From Burkholderiaceae bacterium (lineage in GTDB: Bacteria; Pseudomonadota; Gammaproteobacteria; Burkholderiales; Burkholderiaceae): a stretch of 11,463 nucleotides of DNA. The position numbers and the translations under genes are program-made. The DNA lies in contig JAKONS010000229.1 in the NCBI GenBank assembly GCA_022701845.1, forward strand, positions 1-11,463, read 5' to 3'. Positions 5,308 to 11,463 of the stretch are shown one piece after another. Below the pieces are notes generated by a model. It saw nothing but the letters and a program-made list of their open reading frames with translations. It was not told the DNA's origin and did not search any database. Position 1 is the stretch's first letter. The number at the start of each line of letters is the position of its first letter.

Positions 5308-7377
5308 TCAGGGCTTGAAGGTATCGCCCAGCACCACGCCTTCGCGGCGCGGGTCGGTGCCGCCGGTCCAGAACTGGGTGGTGCCGGAGCCGCTGCGCAG
5401 GATGTTGCCCACGCCGCTGGTCTGCGCGCCGGTGGAGATGGTGTGGCCCATGGCGGTCAGCTCGGCGATCACCGGGGTCATCGGGCCGGTCTTGCCGGCG
5501 ATGCTGCTCAGCACGTAGGGGTGTTCACCGCCGATGGTGGTGGTGGCGCTGTTGCTGGCGCCGAAGTCGATCAGGTTGGCCGACTGCTGCGCATCCAGGC
5601 CCCAGTCGAGCACGCCGACCAGCGTCTTGACCACGTACTGGATGATGGTGCCGCCGCCGGGCGAGCCGGTGGCCATCAGGAAGTCGCCCTTGCTGCCGTC
5701 GTCGGCCATCTTGAAGACCATGGTGGGGGCCATCGTGCTGCGCGGGCGCTTGCCCGGCGAGACCCGGTTGGCCACCAGCAGGCCGCTGGCCGGGTCGACC
5801 GGGTTGGCCGAGAAGTCGGTCAGCTGGTTGTTCAGGATGAAGCCGTTGGTCATGTGGAACGAGCCCATGCTCGATTCCACCGTGGTGGTCATGCTGACCA
5901 CGTTGCCCTTCTTGTCGACGATGGTGAAGTGGTTGGTGCCGTGCTCGACGGTGGTGTCGACGCCCTGCGGCACCGTGCCCAGCGCGCCGGCGGTCGTCAC
6001 GCCCATGCTGCGCGAGAAGCTGATCTGGCTGGCGCGGCTGCTCATGTAGCTCTTGTTGAGCATCGTGTTCCAGGTGCCGCCCGGCAGGGGCACGAAGTCG
6101 GTGTCGGCCACGTACATGTCGCGGTCGGCATAGGCCAGGCGCTCGGCCTCGCTCACCAGGTGGATGCCCTTGGCGGTGGGCACGCCGCCCTCGTCGGTGC
6201 CCGCGGGCTTGTATAGGCCCATGGTGAAGTTCTCGAGGATGCCCAGTGCCGAGGCCACGCCGATGCCGCCCGAGGATGGCGGCGACATGCTGCACACCCA
6301 GTAGGCGCGGTAGGTGACGCAGACCGGCTCGCGGCGCTTGGCCTGGTAGGCGGCCAGGTCGGCCATGGTGGTCTTGCCGGGGGTGATCGGGCTGCCGTCG
6401 ACGGCCGCGGTGATGCCGATCTTGGCGACGATGTCCTGCGCGATCGGGCCGGTGTAGAGCGCGTTGGCGCCCTGGGTGGCGAGCGCGGTCAGGGTGGCGG
6501 CGTACTTCGGGTTCTTCAGGACGGTGCCGAGGGTTTTCGGGGTGCCGTCGGCGTTGAAGAAATAGGCGGCGGCCTCGGCGTCGCGCTTCAGGCTGGTGGC
6601 GTTCGACGAAATCGCGGCGGCCAGGCGTCCGCCGATCGGAAAGCCGTTGGCCGCCAGGGAGGTGGCGTTGCCGAACAGGTCCTTCCAGGGCAGGGCGCCA
6701 TGGTCCTTCTGGGCCAGCTCCAGCATGCGGACCACGCCGATGGTGCCGATCGAGCGGCCGCTGGCGCGTGCGCTCGGGGTGGGCGTCGACAGGTTGGTGG
6801 TGTCGTCGATGTAGCGCAGGTAGTTGTTGGTGGCGGCCGCCGGTGCGGTCTCGCGGCCGTCGTAGGCCTGCACCGTCTTGGCGGTGGCGTCGTAATACAG
6901 CATGAAGGCGCCGCCGCCCAGGCCGGTGGCCTCGGGCACGGTCAGGCCGAGCACCGCCTGCACCGCGACCGCCGCATCGGCCGCGGTTCCGCCGGCTTTC
7001 AGGATGTCGCAGCCGGCCTTGCTGGCCAGCGGGTTGGCCGACGAGACCATGAAGGTCTTCGAGGCGACGGTCTTCAGACCGGTGCGGTAGCCGGAGGCGG
7101 CTTCCGGCAGGGAAGGATCACCGGGCGCGCCGCTGCCCACCACCACCGTGCTGCCATCGGCCGCGGTGCTGTTGCAGCTGAGGTCGGCCACCACCGCCGG
7201 CGGGGTGACCGCGGGCGTCGTGGTGGTGGGTGCGGTGGTGGTCGGCGTCGTCGTGACGGGGGTGGTGGTGGCCGGATTGCTCACGACCACCGGGTCGTTG
7301 CTTCCGCCGCAGGAAGCCAGGACCACGCTCAGGACGAGCAGGGGAGCGGCAGCGTGTTTGGGACTGATTTTTGACAT
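5308..7377 (-). CDS. ggt: Gamma-glutamyltransferase, lipoprotein form with Thr/Pro linker
   Basis: An Ntn-hydrolase that transfers or hydrolyses gamma-glutamyl groups, chiefly from glutathione, outside the cytoplasm. 689 aa, longer than the usual 560-600. The signal peptide ends in lipobox VVLASC (Cys23). A low-complexity Thr/Pro linker (about 36-60) follows, then the large subunit with GLGGGAFM, DGRETAPA (Arg175, binding the gamma-glutamyl carboxylate) and MSPPSSGGI (364-372). The self-cleavage site is G480/T481 in HGTNHFTIVD; Thr481 becomes the small-subunit N-terminal nucleophile. The small subunit has SMTTTVESSMGS, NNQLTDFS (Asp521), PGKRPRSTMAPT and GSPGGGT (oxyanion Gly pair near 574-575). 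The canonical T-T-H-x-S is T-N-H-F-T here. The ATG at 7377 fits the lipoprotein signal; a TTG at 7425 adds 16 unsupported residues. After cleavage only the large subunit would be lipid-anchored. Confidence 0.95.
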   Translation of the reverse strand: MSKISPKHAAAPLLVLSVVLASCGGSNDPVVVSNPATTTPVTTTPTTTAPTTTTPAVTPPAVVADLSCNSTAADGSTVVVGSGAPGDPSLPEAASGYRTGLKTVASKTFMVSSANPLASKAGCDILKAGGTAADAAVAVQAVLGLTVPEATGLGGGAFMLYYDATAKTVQAYDGRETAPAAATNNYLRYIDDTTNLSTPTPSARASGRSIGTIGVVRMLELAQKDHGALPWKDLFGNATSLAANGFPIGGRLAAAISSNATSLKRDAEAAAYFFNADGTPKTLGTVLKNPKYAATLTALATQGANALYTGPIAQDIVAKIGITAAVDGSPITPGKTTMADLAAYQAKRREPVCVTYRAYWVCSMSPPSSGGIGVASALGILENFTMGLYKPAGTDEGGVPTAKGIHLVSEAERLAYADRDMYVADTDFVPLPGGTWNTMLNKSYMSSRASQISFSRSMGVTTAGALGTVPQGVDTTVEHGTNHFTIVDKKGNVVSMTTTVESSMGSFHMTNGFILNNQLTDFSANPVDPASGLLVANRVSPGKRPRSTMAPTMVFKMADDGSKGDFLMATGSPGGGTIIQYVVKTLVGVLDWGLDAQQSANLIDFGASNSATTTIGGEHPYVLSSIAGKTGPMTPVIAELTAMGHTISTGAQTSGVGNILRSGSGTTQFWTGGTDPRREGVVLGDTFKP
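7198..7275 (-). repeat. Thr/Pro-coding low-complexity linker inside ggt
   Basis: Degenerate ACC/ACG-rich DNA encodes runs such as TTTPVTTTPTTTAPTTTT between the lipobox and the catalytic domain of GGT. It is a protein-level spacer that probably holds the enzyme away from the membrane. The repeat is not exact in DNA, but such tracts can change length by slippage. Confidence 0.7.
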
Positions 7378-7473
7378 GGCGCTTGATGCTCTTGACGAAT
7401 AAGGAAAGAGCGTAACCGCATGCAAAGATTGTGCCGCGAGTGTTCACACCGTTGCGCCCCGCTCGCGCGTGCG

Positions 7474-8667
7474 TTAGCCGGCCGCGCGCTTTTCCAGGAT
7501 CTCGAACGCCGGCAGCGTCTTGCCTTCCAGGATTTCCAGGAACGCGCCGCCGCCGGTGCTGATGTAGCCGACATCCTTCTCGATGCCGTACTTGGCGATC
7601 GCTGCCAGGGTGTCGCCGCCGCCGGCGATGCTGAAGGCCGGCGACCGGGCGATGGCGCGCGCGATGGTCTCGGTGCCGTGGGCGAAGGCGTCGAACTCGA
7701 ACACGCCGACCGGGCCGTTCCAGACGATGGTGCCGGCGGCTTCCAGCTGCGCGGCCAGGGCCTTGGCGGTTTCCGGGCCGATGTCCAGGATCAGGTCGTC
7801 CTCGGCGACATCCTCGGCGCGCTTGACCGTCGCCTGCGCGGTGGCCTTGAATTCCTTGGCCACCACCACGTCGGTCGGGATCGGCACCGCGGCGCCGCGG
7901 GCGCGCATCGCCTCGATGACATCCCTGGCCTGGTCGATCAGGTCGGGCTCGGCCAGCGACTTGCCGATCGGCAGGCCGGCAGCCAGCATGAAGGTGTTGG
8001 CGATGCCGCCGCCGACGATCAGCTGGTCGACCTTGTCGGCCAGCGCGCGCAGGATGGTCAGCTTGGTCGACACCTTGGAGCCGGCGACGATGGCCGCCAG
8101 CGGGCGCTTCGGGTCGGCCAGGGCCTTGCCGATGGCGTCGATCTCGGCGGCCAGCAGCGGGCCGGCGCAGGCCACCGGCGCGTACTGCGCGATGCCGTAG
8201 GTGGAGGCCTCGGCGCGGTGCGCGGTGCCGAAGGCGTCGTGCACGAAGATGTCGCACAGCGCGGCCAGCTTCCTGCCCAGCGCCGGATCGTTCTTCTTCT
8301 CGCCCTTGTTCAGGCGGCAGTTCTCCAGCAGCACCACCTCGCCCGGCGCCACCTGCACGCCGTCGACCCAGTCGGACACCAGCGGCACCTCGCGGCCCAG
8401 CAGTTCGGACAGGCGGGCGGCGACCGGCGCCAGGCTGTCGGCCGGCTTGAATTCGCCCTCGGTCGGGCGGCCCAGGTGCGAGGTGACCATCACCGCGGCG
8501 CCGGCCTTCAGCGCCAGCTCGATGCAGGGTACCGAGGCGCGGATGCGGGTGTCTTCGGTGATGCGGCCGGTGTCGTCCTGCGGCACGTTCAGGTCGGCAC
8601 GGATGAAGACACGTTTGCCGGCGGCGTCGCCACGGGCGCAAAGATCGGAAAAGCGCAGGATGTTCAT
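7474..8667 (-). CDS. pgk: Phosphoglycerate kinase
   Basis: Cytoplasmic enzyme of glycolysis that transfers phosphate from 1,3-bisphosphoglycerate to ADP (reversible, also used in gluconeogenesis or the Calvin cycle). 397 aa, a standard full length. N-domain: [11 protein letters not shown] (19-29) and SHLGRP (63-68) bind the triose substrate. C-domain: the AGSKVSTK nucleotide site (195-202), WNGPVGVFE (316-324), GGGDT (349-353) and TGGGAFLE (371-378). The ATG at 8667 gives the usual [13 protein letters not shown] start; the frame stays open upstream to 8850 but that part is not family-like. No strong Shine-Dalgarno is seen. The stop is TAA, with no terminator before ggt 96 bp downstream, so read-through into ggt is possible. 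It is transcribed away from the response-regulator gene. Confidence 0.97.
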   Translation of the reverse strand: MNILRFSDLCARGDAAGKRVFIRADLNVPQDDTGRITEDTRIRASVPCIELALKAGAAVMVTSHLGRPTEGEFKPADSLAPVAARLSELLGREVPLVSDWVDGVQVAPGEVVLLENCRLNKGEKKNDPALGRKLAALCDIFVHDAFGTAHRAEASTYGIAQYAPVACAGPLLAAEIDAIGKALADPKRPLAAIVAGSKVSTKLTILRALADKVDQLIVGGGIANTFMLAAGLPIGKSLAEPDLIDQARDVIEAMRARGAAVPIPTDVVVAKEFKATAQATVKRAEDVAEDDLILDIGPETAKALAAQLEAAGTIVWNGPVGVFEFDAFAHGTETIARAIARSPAFSIAGGGDTLAAIAKYGIEKDVGYISTGGGAFLEILEGKTLPAFEILEKRAAG

Positions 8668-8727
8668 TCGGATGTCAGTGCAGGAATGCGGGTTGAGGGT
8701 TGCGGTTCGGCGGTCGCATCGCCTGCC

Positions 8728-8745
8728 GGTAACCGCGTGGTAACC
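8728..8745. repeat. Tandem GGTAACC sites, candidate operator
   Basis: Two exact copies of GGTAACC, each nearly palindromic, lie at 8728-8734 and 8739-8745. Their centres are 11 bp apart, about one helical turn, so both would present the same DNA face. They lie in the divergent pgk/response-regulator region, just downstream of the candidate pgk -10. No known regulator can be named from the sequence. Confidence 0.4.
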
Positions 8746-8751
8746 CGGCCG

Positions 8752-8757
8752 ATTGTA
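8752..8757 (-). promoter_or_regulatory. Candidate -10 (TACAAT) of pgk
   Basis: TACAAT on the minus strand differs from TATAAT at one base, in the context TTCCTACAATCGG. Transcription would start near 8745, giving pgk a leader of roughly 78 nt. No -35 hexamer resembling TTGACA is found at 16-18 nt. It forms one arm of the 7 bp inverted repeat TGTAGGA/TCCTACA. Confidence 0.4.
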
Positions 8758-8808
8758 GGAACAGCGTTGGCACCGGCGCGCCGTCCGCAAACATCGCGAA
8801 GTCCTACA
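8754..8808. repeat. Inverted repeat TGTAGGA-N41-TCCTACA between pgk and the receiver gene
   Basis: TGTAGGA at 8754-8760 and TCCTACA at 8802-8808 form an exact 7 bp inverted repeat with a 41 bp spacer. Read outward, each arm contains a -10-like hexamer: TACAAT toward pgk and TACAGT toward the receiver gene. The arrangement suggests a pair of divergent promoters with a shared core element. Confidence 0.5.
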
Positions 8809-8810
8809 GT
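8805..8810 (+). promoter_or_regulatory. Candidate -10 (TACAGT) of the receiver-domain gene
   Basis: TACAGT, in the context GTCCTACAGTGCG, is the mirror counterpart of the pgk element. It would give a leader of about 63 nt for the gene starting at 8880. The hexamer TTGGCA at 8767-8772 is the best -35-like match nearby but is too far (32 nt) to pair with this -10. Low confidence. Confidence 0.3.
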
Positions 8811-8879
8811 GCGACGGCTTTCCTGCTGGCCTACTGATCGATCGCCACATTCGGCGACATCGCTTCCGATCGCCGCTCC

Positions 8880-9251
8880 ATGCTTTCTGCCTTCCTTGTC
8901 GAAGACAACCCGTTGATCCGCGAGAACCTGACCGCCGCGCTCACCGAGCTGGCGCCGGTGCAGCTGGTCGGCTGGGCGGCGGGCGAGGATGCCGCCCGCC
9001 AGTGGCTGTCGGCCCACGACGACTGGCAGCTGGCCATCGTCGACCTGTTCCTCGAAGACGGCAACGGCCTGGGCGTGCTGCGCGCGGTGCAGTCGCGCCA
9101 CGCGGCCCAGCGGGTGGTGGTGCTGACCAACTACGCCACCTCCGACATCCGCTCCCGCTGCACCGCGCTGGGCGCCGACGCGGTGTTCGACAAGTCGTCC
9201 GAGATCGAAGCGCTGGCGCAGTTCTGCGACCGCCTCGCCGCTGCCGCCTGA
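8880..9251 (+). CDS. Single-domain response regulator (CheY-like receiver only)
   Basis: A 123-residue receiver domain with no output domain. All phosphorylation-site residues are present: the acidic pair Glu8/Asp9 ([11 protein letters not shown]), phospho-acceptor Asp55 ([13 protein letters not shown]), Thr83 (VVLTNYA) and Lys105 (FDKSSE). Such proteins work by protein-protein contact, phospho-relay, or as phosphate sinks in two-component signalling. The domain ends naturally after helix 5 (FCDRLAAAA), and the stop lies in a small hairpin, so this looks complete rather than a truncated NarL/FixJ-type regulator. No histidine kinase gene is in the window. The start at 8880 has no clear Shine-Dalgarno but gives the expected beta-1 strand immediately. 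It is divergent from pgk and convergent with azlD (24 bp gap). Its partner and output are unknown. Confidence 0.92.
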   Translation: MLSAFLVEDNPLIRENLTAALTELAPVQLVGWAAGEDAARQWLSAHDDWQLAIVDLFLEDGNGLGVLRAVQSRHAAQRVVVLTNYATSDIRSRCTALGADAVFDKSSEIEALAQFCDRLAAAA

Positions 9252-9269
9252 GCGGCCCGGCAGGCTGCC
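9243..9269. terminator. Tandem GC hairpins between convergent genes, weak candidate terminator
   Basis: GCCGC-CTGA-GCGGC (9243-9256) holds the TGA stop of the receiver gene in its loop. GGCAGGCTGCC (9259-9269) forms a second short stem before the azlD stop at 9276. Neither is followed by a T run on either strand, so termination would probably need Rho. The fold is visible; the function is a guess. Confidence 0.3.
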
Positions 9270-9275
9270 CGCGCC

Positions 9276-9626
9276 CTACCAGCCCAGGCCGATGTGCAGC
9301 GGCAGGTACACCGCCATGCCGACCGCGATCACGCCCAGGATGCTCGGCCGGAACCGGTAGAAGGCCAGCGCCGCCGCTGCCGCCGGCAGGCGGGCGTCGG
9401 CCCAGGTCGAGATCAGCTGGCCGTCGCGCATGAAGAGTTCCGGGCCGAGCACCGCCGCCAGGGCCGCCAGCGGCGCATAGCGCAGGCCGCGCCGCAGCCA
9501 CGAAGGCATCTGCACCTCGCGCTCGGGGATCAGGAAGAAGCCACGGGTGACCAGGGTGATCACCGCCAGGCCGGCCACCGCCACCAGCGCGGTGACGGTA
9601 TCGCCCCAGCCGTCGGGCGCCATCAT
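9276..9626 (-). CDS. azlD: AzlD-family branched-chain amino acid exporter subunit
   Basis: A 116-residue inner-membrane protein, the small partner of AzlC; AzlCD pairs export branched-chain amino acids and related compounds. Hydrophobic segments are at roughly 10-34, 48-62, 80-90 and 95-113. The first ends in the family-typical TRGFFLIPE motif (27-35). AVYLPLHIGLGW closes the protein. The start is the first of two adjacent ATG codons; the azlC stop TGA overlaps it as ATGA, so translation is coupled. Codon use is like that of the neighbours. It is the last gene of the fmt-azlC-azlD unit and converges with the receiver gene. The family is firm; the substrate is inferred from homologues. Confidence 0.9.
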   Translation of the reverse strand: MMAPDGWGDTVTALVAVAGLAVITLVTRGFFLIPEREVQMPSWLRRGLRYAPLAALAAVLGPELFMRDGQLISTWADARLPAAAAALAFYRFRPSILGVIAVGMAVYLPLHIGLGW

Positions 9627-10408
9627 TCGCCGCTCCCCGGCGCATCCCCGCGGCCGTCGCCGGCGCCGCGCGCCACGATGCGGCTGGGCGGCGGGAACAG
9701 CGCCTCGGTCACCAGCCCCACCGCCACCGCCGCGGCGATGCCGACCAGGATGTTCATCTTGAGCGGCAGCGCGAAAGCCGCCACCGCGCCGCAGGCGGCG
9801 ATGCCGGCGGCCAGCAGTTCGATGCGGCCGGCGAGCATCGAGCAGGCCACGCCCAGCAGCGCCAGCACGCCGGCGAAACCCAGGCCCCAGCCGATCGGGA
9901 TCAGGTCGGCCATGAACACGCCCGCCACGCAGGGTATCTGCCAGGCCAGCCAGTTGGAGATGGCCGCGCCCCAGAAATACGCCTCCTGCCCCGCCTCCGG
10001 CTTCTGCGCCGGGAAGCGCCGCAGGAACAGCACGAAGACGATGTCGCCGCTGAAGTAGCCGATGCGCAGGCGCCGGGCCAGCGGCAGGTGGCCGAAATAG
10101 TTGCGCCACAGCGCACTGAAGATGACGAAGCGCAGGTTCACGCAGGTGGCCGTCAGCCACACCACCCACAGCGGCGAGCCCGCCACCAGCAGCGGCAGCA
10201 CCGCCAGCTGCGCGCTGCCGGCGTAGATCGCCAGGGTCATCGTCACCGCCACGCCGGTGCCGATGCCGGCCTTGGCGGTGGCCACGCCCGCCACCAGCGC
10301 CCAGGCAGAAATGCCGAGCGAGGTGGCGGCGATGTCGCGCATGCCGCGGCGGAATTCCGGATCGCCCGGCAGGCTGCGCCACGCGACCGGGCCGGCGAGC
10401 GCACGCAC
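9623..10408 (-). CDS. azlC: AzlC-family branched-chain amino acid exporter, large subunit
   Basis: A 261-residue polytopic inner-membrane protein of the AzlC/YgaZ family. A hydrophilic N-terminus of about 25 residues is followed by repeated hydrophobic segments. Among these is the family core IYAGSAQLAVLPLL (61-74), followed by a segment ending in CVNLRFVIFSALW, with the conserved N-x-R. With AzlD it would form an export complex for valine, leucine or isoleucine, or other small amino acids. The GTG at 10408 lies 3 bp after the fmt stop, and no better start is seen before the first helix. The 3' end overlaps azlD by 4 bp. The charged C-terminal tail (ARGAGDGRGDAPGSGE) is probably cytoplasmic. 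No dedicated promoter is visible, so expression probably follows fmt. Confidence 0.92.
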   Translation of the reverse strand: MRALAGPVAWRSLPGDPEFRRGMRDIAATSLGISAWALVAGVATAKAGIGTGVAVTMTLAIYAGSAQLAVLPLLVAGSPLWVVWLTATCVNLRFVIFSALWRNYFGHLPLARRLRIGYFSGDIVFVLFLRRFPAQKPEAGQEAYFWGAAISNWLAWQIPCVAGVFMADLIPIGWGLGFAGVLALLGVACSMLAGRIELLAAGIAACGAVAAFALPLKMNILVGIAAAVAVGLVTEALFPPPSRIVARGAGDGRGDAPGSGE

Positions 10409-10411
10409 CGC

Positions 10412-11374
10412 TCAGCCCAGCCGGACGCCGGCGGCGACCGGGTTGCCGCGCAGGAAACCGCCGGCCTCCAGCCGCTTGCCGCCGGCACGCTGCAGCACGG
10501 TGGCGCGCAGGGCGCCGTCGCCGCAGCGCACCAGCACGCCGTCGCCGTCGGCCGCCAGCACCGTGCCGGGCGCGGCGGCGGCGAAGGCCGGCGCGTCGTC
10601 GACCGGCAGCGCCGACCAGATCTTCAGCGGGTTGCCGTCGAGCGTGGTGGCCGCGCCCGGAAACGGGTCGAAGGCGCGCACCCGCCGGGCGATCGTCGCG
10701 GCGTCGAGCGACCAGTCGATGGCGGCCTCGGCCTTGTCGATCTTGGCCGCGTAGGTGACGCCTTCCGCCGGCTGCCGCTGCGGCCGCAGCGACCCGGCGG
10801 CGGCCTGACGCAGCACCGCGGCCATCAGCGGGCCGCCGCGCGCGGCCAGTCGGTCGTGCAGGCTGCCGGTGCTGTCGTCGGCGGCGATCGGCATCGATTC
10901 GGCCAGCAGCATGTCGCCGGTATCGAGGCCGGCGTCCATCTGCATGATGGTGTTGCCGGTGTGGCTGTCGCCCGCCTCGACCGCCCGGTGGATGGGCGCG
11001 GCGCCACGCCAGCGCGGCAGCAGGCTGGCGTGGATGTTGAAGCAGCCGAGCCGGGGCATGTCGAGCACCCACTGCGGCAGGATCAGCCCGTAGGCGGCGA
11101 CCACCATCGCATCGGCGCCCGCCTCGGCCAGGCGGGCTTGGGCGGCAGCGGCGTCGTCGGCGAATTTGCCGTCGAGCCGCAGCCCGCGCGGCTGCGCCAC
11201 CGGCATGCCGTGGGCCAGCGCGAACTGCTTGACCGCCGAGGCCTGCAGCTGCATGCCGCGGCCGGCGGGCCGGTCGGGCTGGCTCAGCACCAGCACGATC
11301 TCGAAGCCTTCGCGGTGCAGCGTCTCGAGCGCCGAAGCGGCGAATGCGGGCGTGCCCGCGAAAACGATCCTCAT
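10412..11374 (-). CDS. fmt: Methionyl-tRNA formyltransferase
   Basis: Transfers a formyl group from 10-formyl-tetrahydrofolate to Met-tRNA(fMet), needed for normal bacterial translation initiation. 320 aa, normal length. The N-terminal formyltransferase domain starts MRIVFAGTP and carries [10 protein letters not shown] (31-40) and the signature [20 protein letters not shown], with Asn113 and His115. [15 protein letters not shown] provides catalytic Asp151; E. coli Fmt has GVT where this has GNT. The C-terminal tRNA-binding domain runs from [14 protein letters not shown] to [15 protein letters not shown]. The ATG at 11374 lies 10 nt after the stop of the upstream partial gene, so the two may be one transcript. 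def, the usual neighbour of fmt, is not seen in the visible flank. azlC follows with a 3 bp gap. Confidence 0.96.
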   Translation of the reverse strand: MRIVFAGTPAFAASALETLHREGFEIVLVLSQPDRPAGRGMQLQASAVKQFALAHGMPVAQPRGLRLDGKFADDAAAAQARLAEAGADAMVVAAYGLILPQWVLDMPRLGCFNIHASLLPRWRGAAPIHRAVEAGDSHTGNTIMQMDAGLDTGDMLLAESMPIAADDSTGSLHDRLAARGGPLMAAVLRQAAAGSLRPQRQPAEGVTYAAKIDKAEAAIDWSLDAATIARRVRAFDPFPGAATTLDGNPLKIWSALPVDDAPAFAAAAPGTVLAADGDGVLVRCGDGALRATVLQRAGGKRLEAGGFLRGNPVAAGVRLG

Positions 11375-11384
11375 GCCGGCCGAC

Positions 11385-11463
11385 TCAGCGGTCGACCCGG
11401 TCGCGCGCGGTGAACTCGTCGGTGTAGAGGATGCGCTGCACCACGCCGGCCGGGTCGATGTGG
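11385..11463 (-). CDS. C-terminal fragment of an unidentified protein (cut by window edge)
   Basis: The last 25 codons and TGA stop of a gene that enters from the right. It ends [17 protein letters not shown] followed by TARDRVDR. Every codon before the stop ends in G or C, which strongly supports this frame over the other two. It does not match the C-terminus of peptide deformylase, the most common gene next to fmt. The stop is 10 nt before the fmt ATG, so the genes are probably co-transcribed. Too short to identify. Confidence 0.6.
   Translation of the reverse strand, partial: HIDPAGVVQRILYTDEFTARDRVDR

Noticed and set aside
7198..7275. A possible DNA repeat array or CRISPR-like tract
   Set aside because: The repeats are degenerate Thr/Pro codons inside ggt with no spacers or fixed unit.
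7378..7425. A TTG start adding 16 residues to GGT
   Set aside because: The ATG at 7377 gives a normal lipoprotein signal; the extension has no supporting ribosome-binding site and is not family-like.
7420..8916. A long plus-strand frame opposite pgk
   Set aside because: It is the mirror of pgk codon structure, with no recognisable domain and an Ala/Gly/Arg/Gln bias.
9276..11072. A 598-codon minus-strand frame spanning fmt, azlC and azlD
   Set aside because: Only its last 116 codons (AzlD) are a real gene; the rest is a shifted reading of fmt and azlC with Arg/Gly-rich nonsense.
11385..11463. C-terminus of peptide deformylase (def), expected beside fmt
   Set aside because: The visible 25 residues do not look like a deformylase C-terminus, so the gene is left unnamed.
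1..11463. A new defence, mobile or biosynthetic system
   Set aside because: All long genes belong to known core families with intact motifs and uniform base composition; no integrase, transposase, toxin pair, nuclease cluster or array was seen.

Overview
The window is about 11.5 kb of very GC-rich DNA in which the coding frames end almost every codon in G or C. The gene content and protein sequences (pgk, ggt and pyk in one orientation, an MltA lipoprotein, an OmpA-type lipoprotein, DinG, Fmt with AzlC/AzlD) fit a betaproteobacterium of the order Burkholderiales, probably a Comamonadaceae-like member. That placement comes from protein style and gene order and was not tested by any search. The region reads as ordinary chromosomal core. 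I saw no insertion sequence, phage gene, CRISPR array, tRNA or rRNA.

Layout. (1) 1-2089, all minus strand: a small one-helix membrane peptide, an OmpA-like lipoprotein, a 56-residue two-helix membrane protein, and the N-terminal part of the Fe-S helicase DinG, which runs off the left edge. (2) 2088-3655, plus strand: mltA, encoding a lytic transglycosylase lipoprotein, overlapping by ATGA a small lipoprotein that resembles MliC-type lysozyme inhibitors. (3) 3672-8667, minus strand: pgk, then a lipoprotein gamma-glutamyltransferase (ggt) with its own terminator, then pyk. Two glycolytic genes thus flank a gene for periplasmic glutathione and gamma-glutamyl metabolism. (4) 8880-9251, plus strand: a stand-alone CheY-like receiver protein, divergent from pgk. 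(5) 9276-11374, minus strand: fmt, azlC and azlD, tightly packed or overlapping, preceded by the last 25 codons of an unidentified gene at the right edge.

Themes. Four proteins carry a lipobox (OmpA-like, MltA, MliC-like, GGT), and three of them are likely to act on or bind peptidoglycan. The pgk/response-regulator intergenic region is the most structured non-coding stretch. It has a symmetric pair of TCCTACA elements that place a -10-like hexamer facing each gene, and a tandem GGTAACC pair one helical turn apart. A large two-tier hairpin follows the OmpA-like gene, and a convincing rho-independent terminator follows ggt.

I did not find a clearly new multi-gene system. The best leads are the MltA/MliC-like coupled pair, the divergent pgk/receiver regulatory region, the lipid-anchored GGT between pgk and pyk, and the small membrane proteins.
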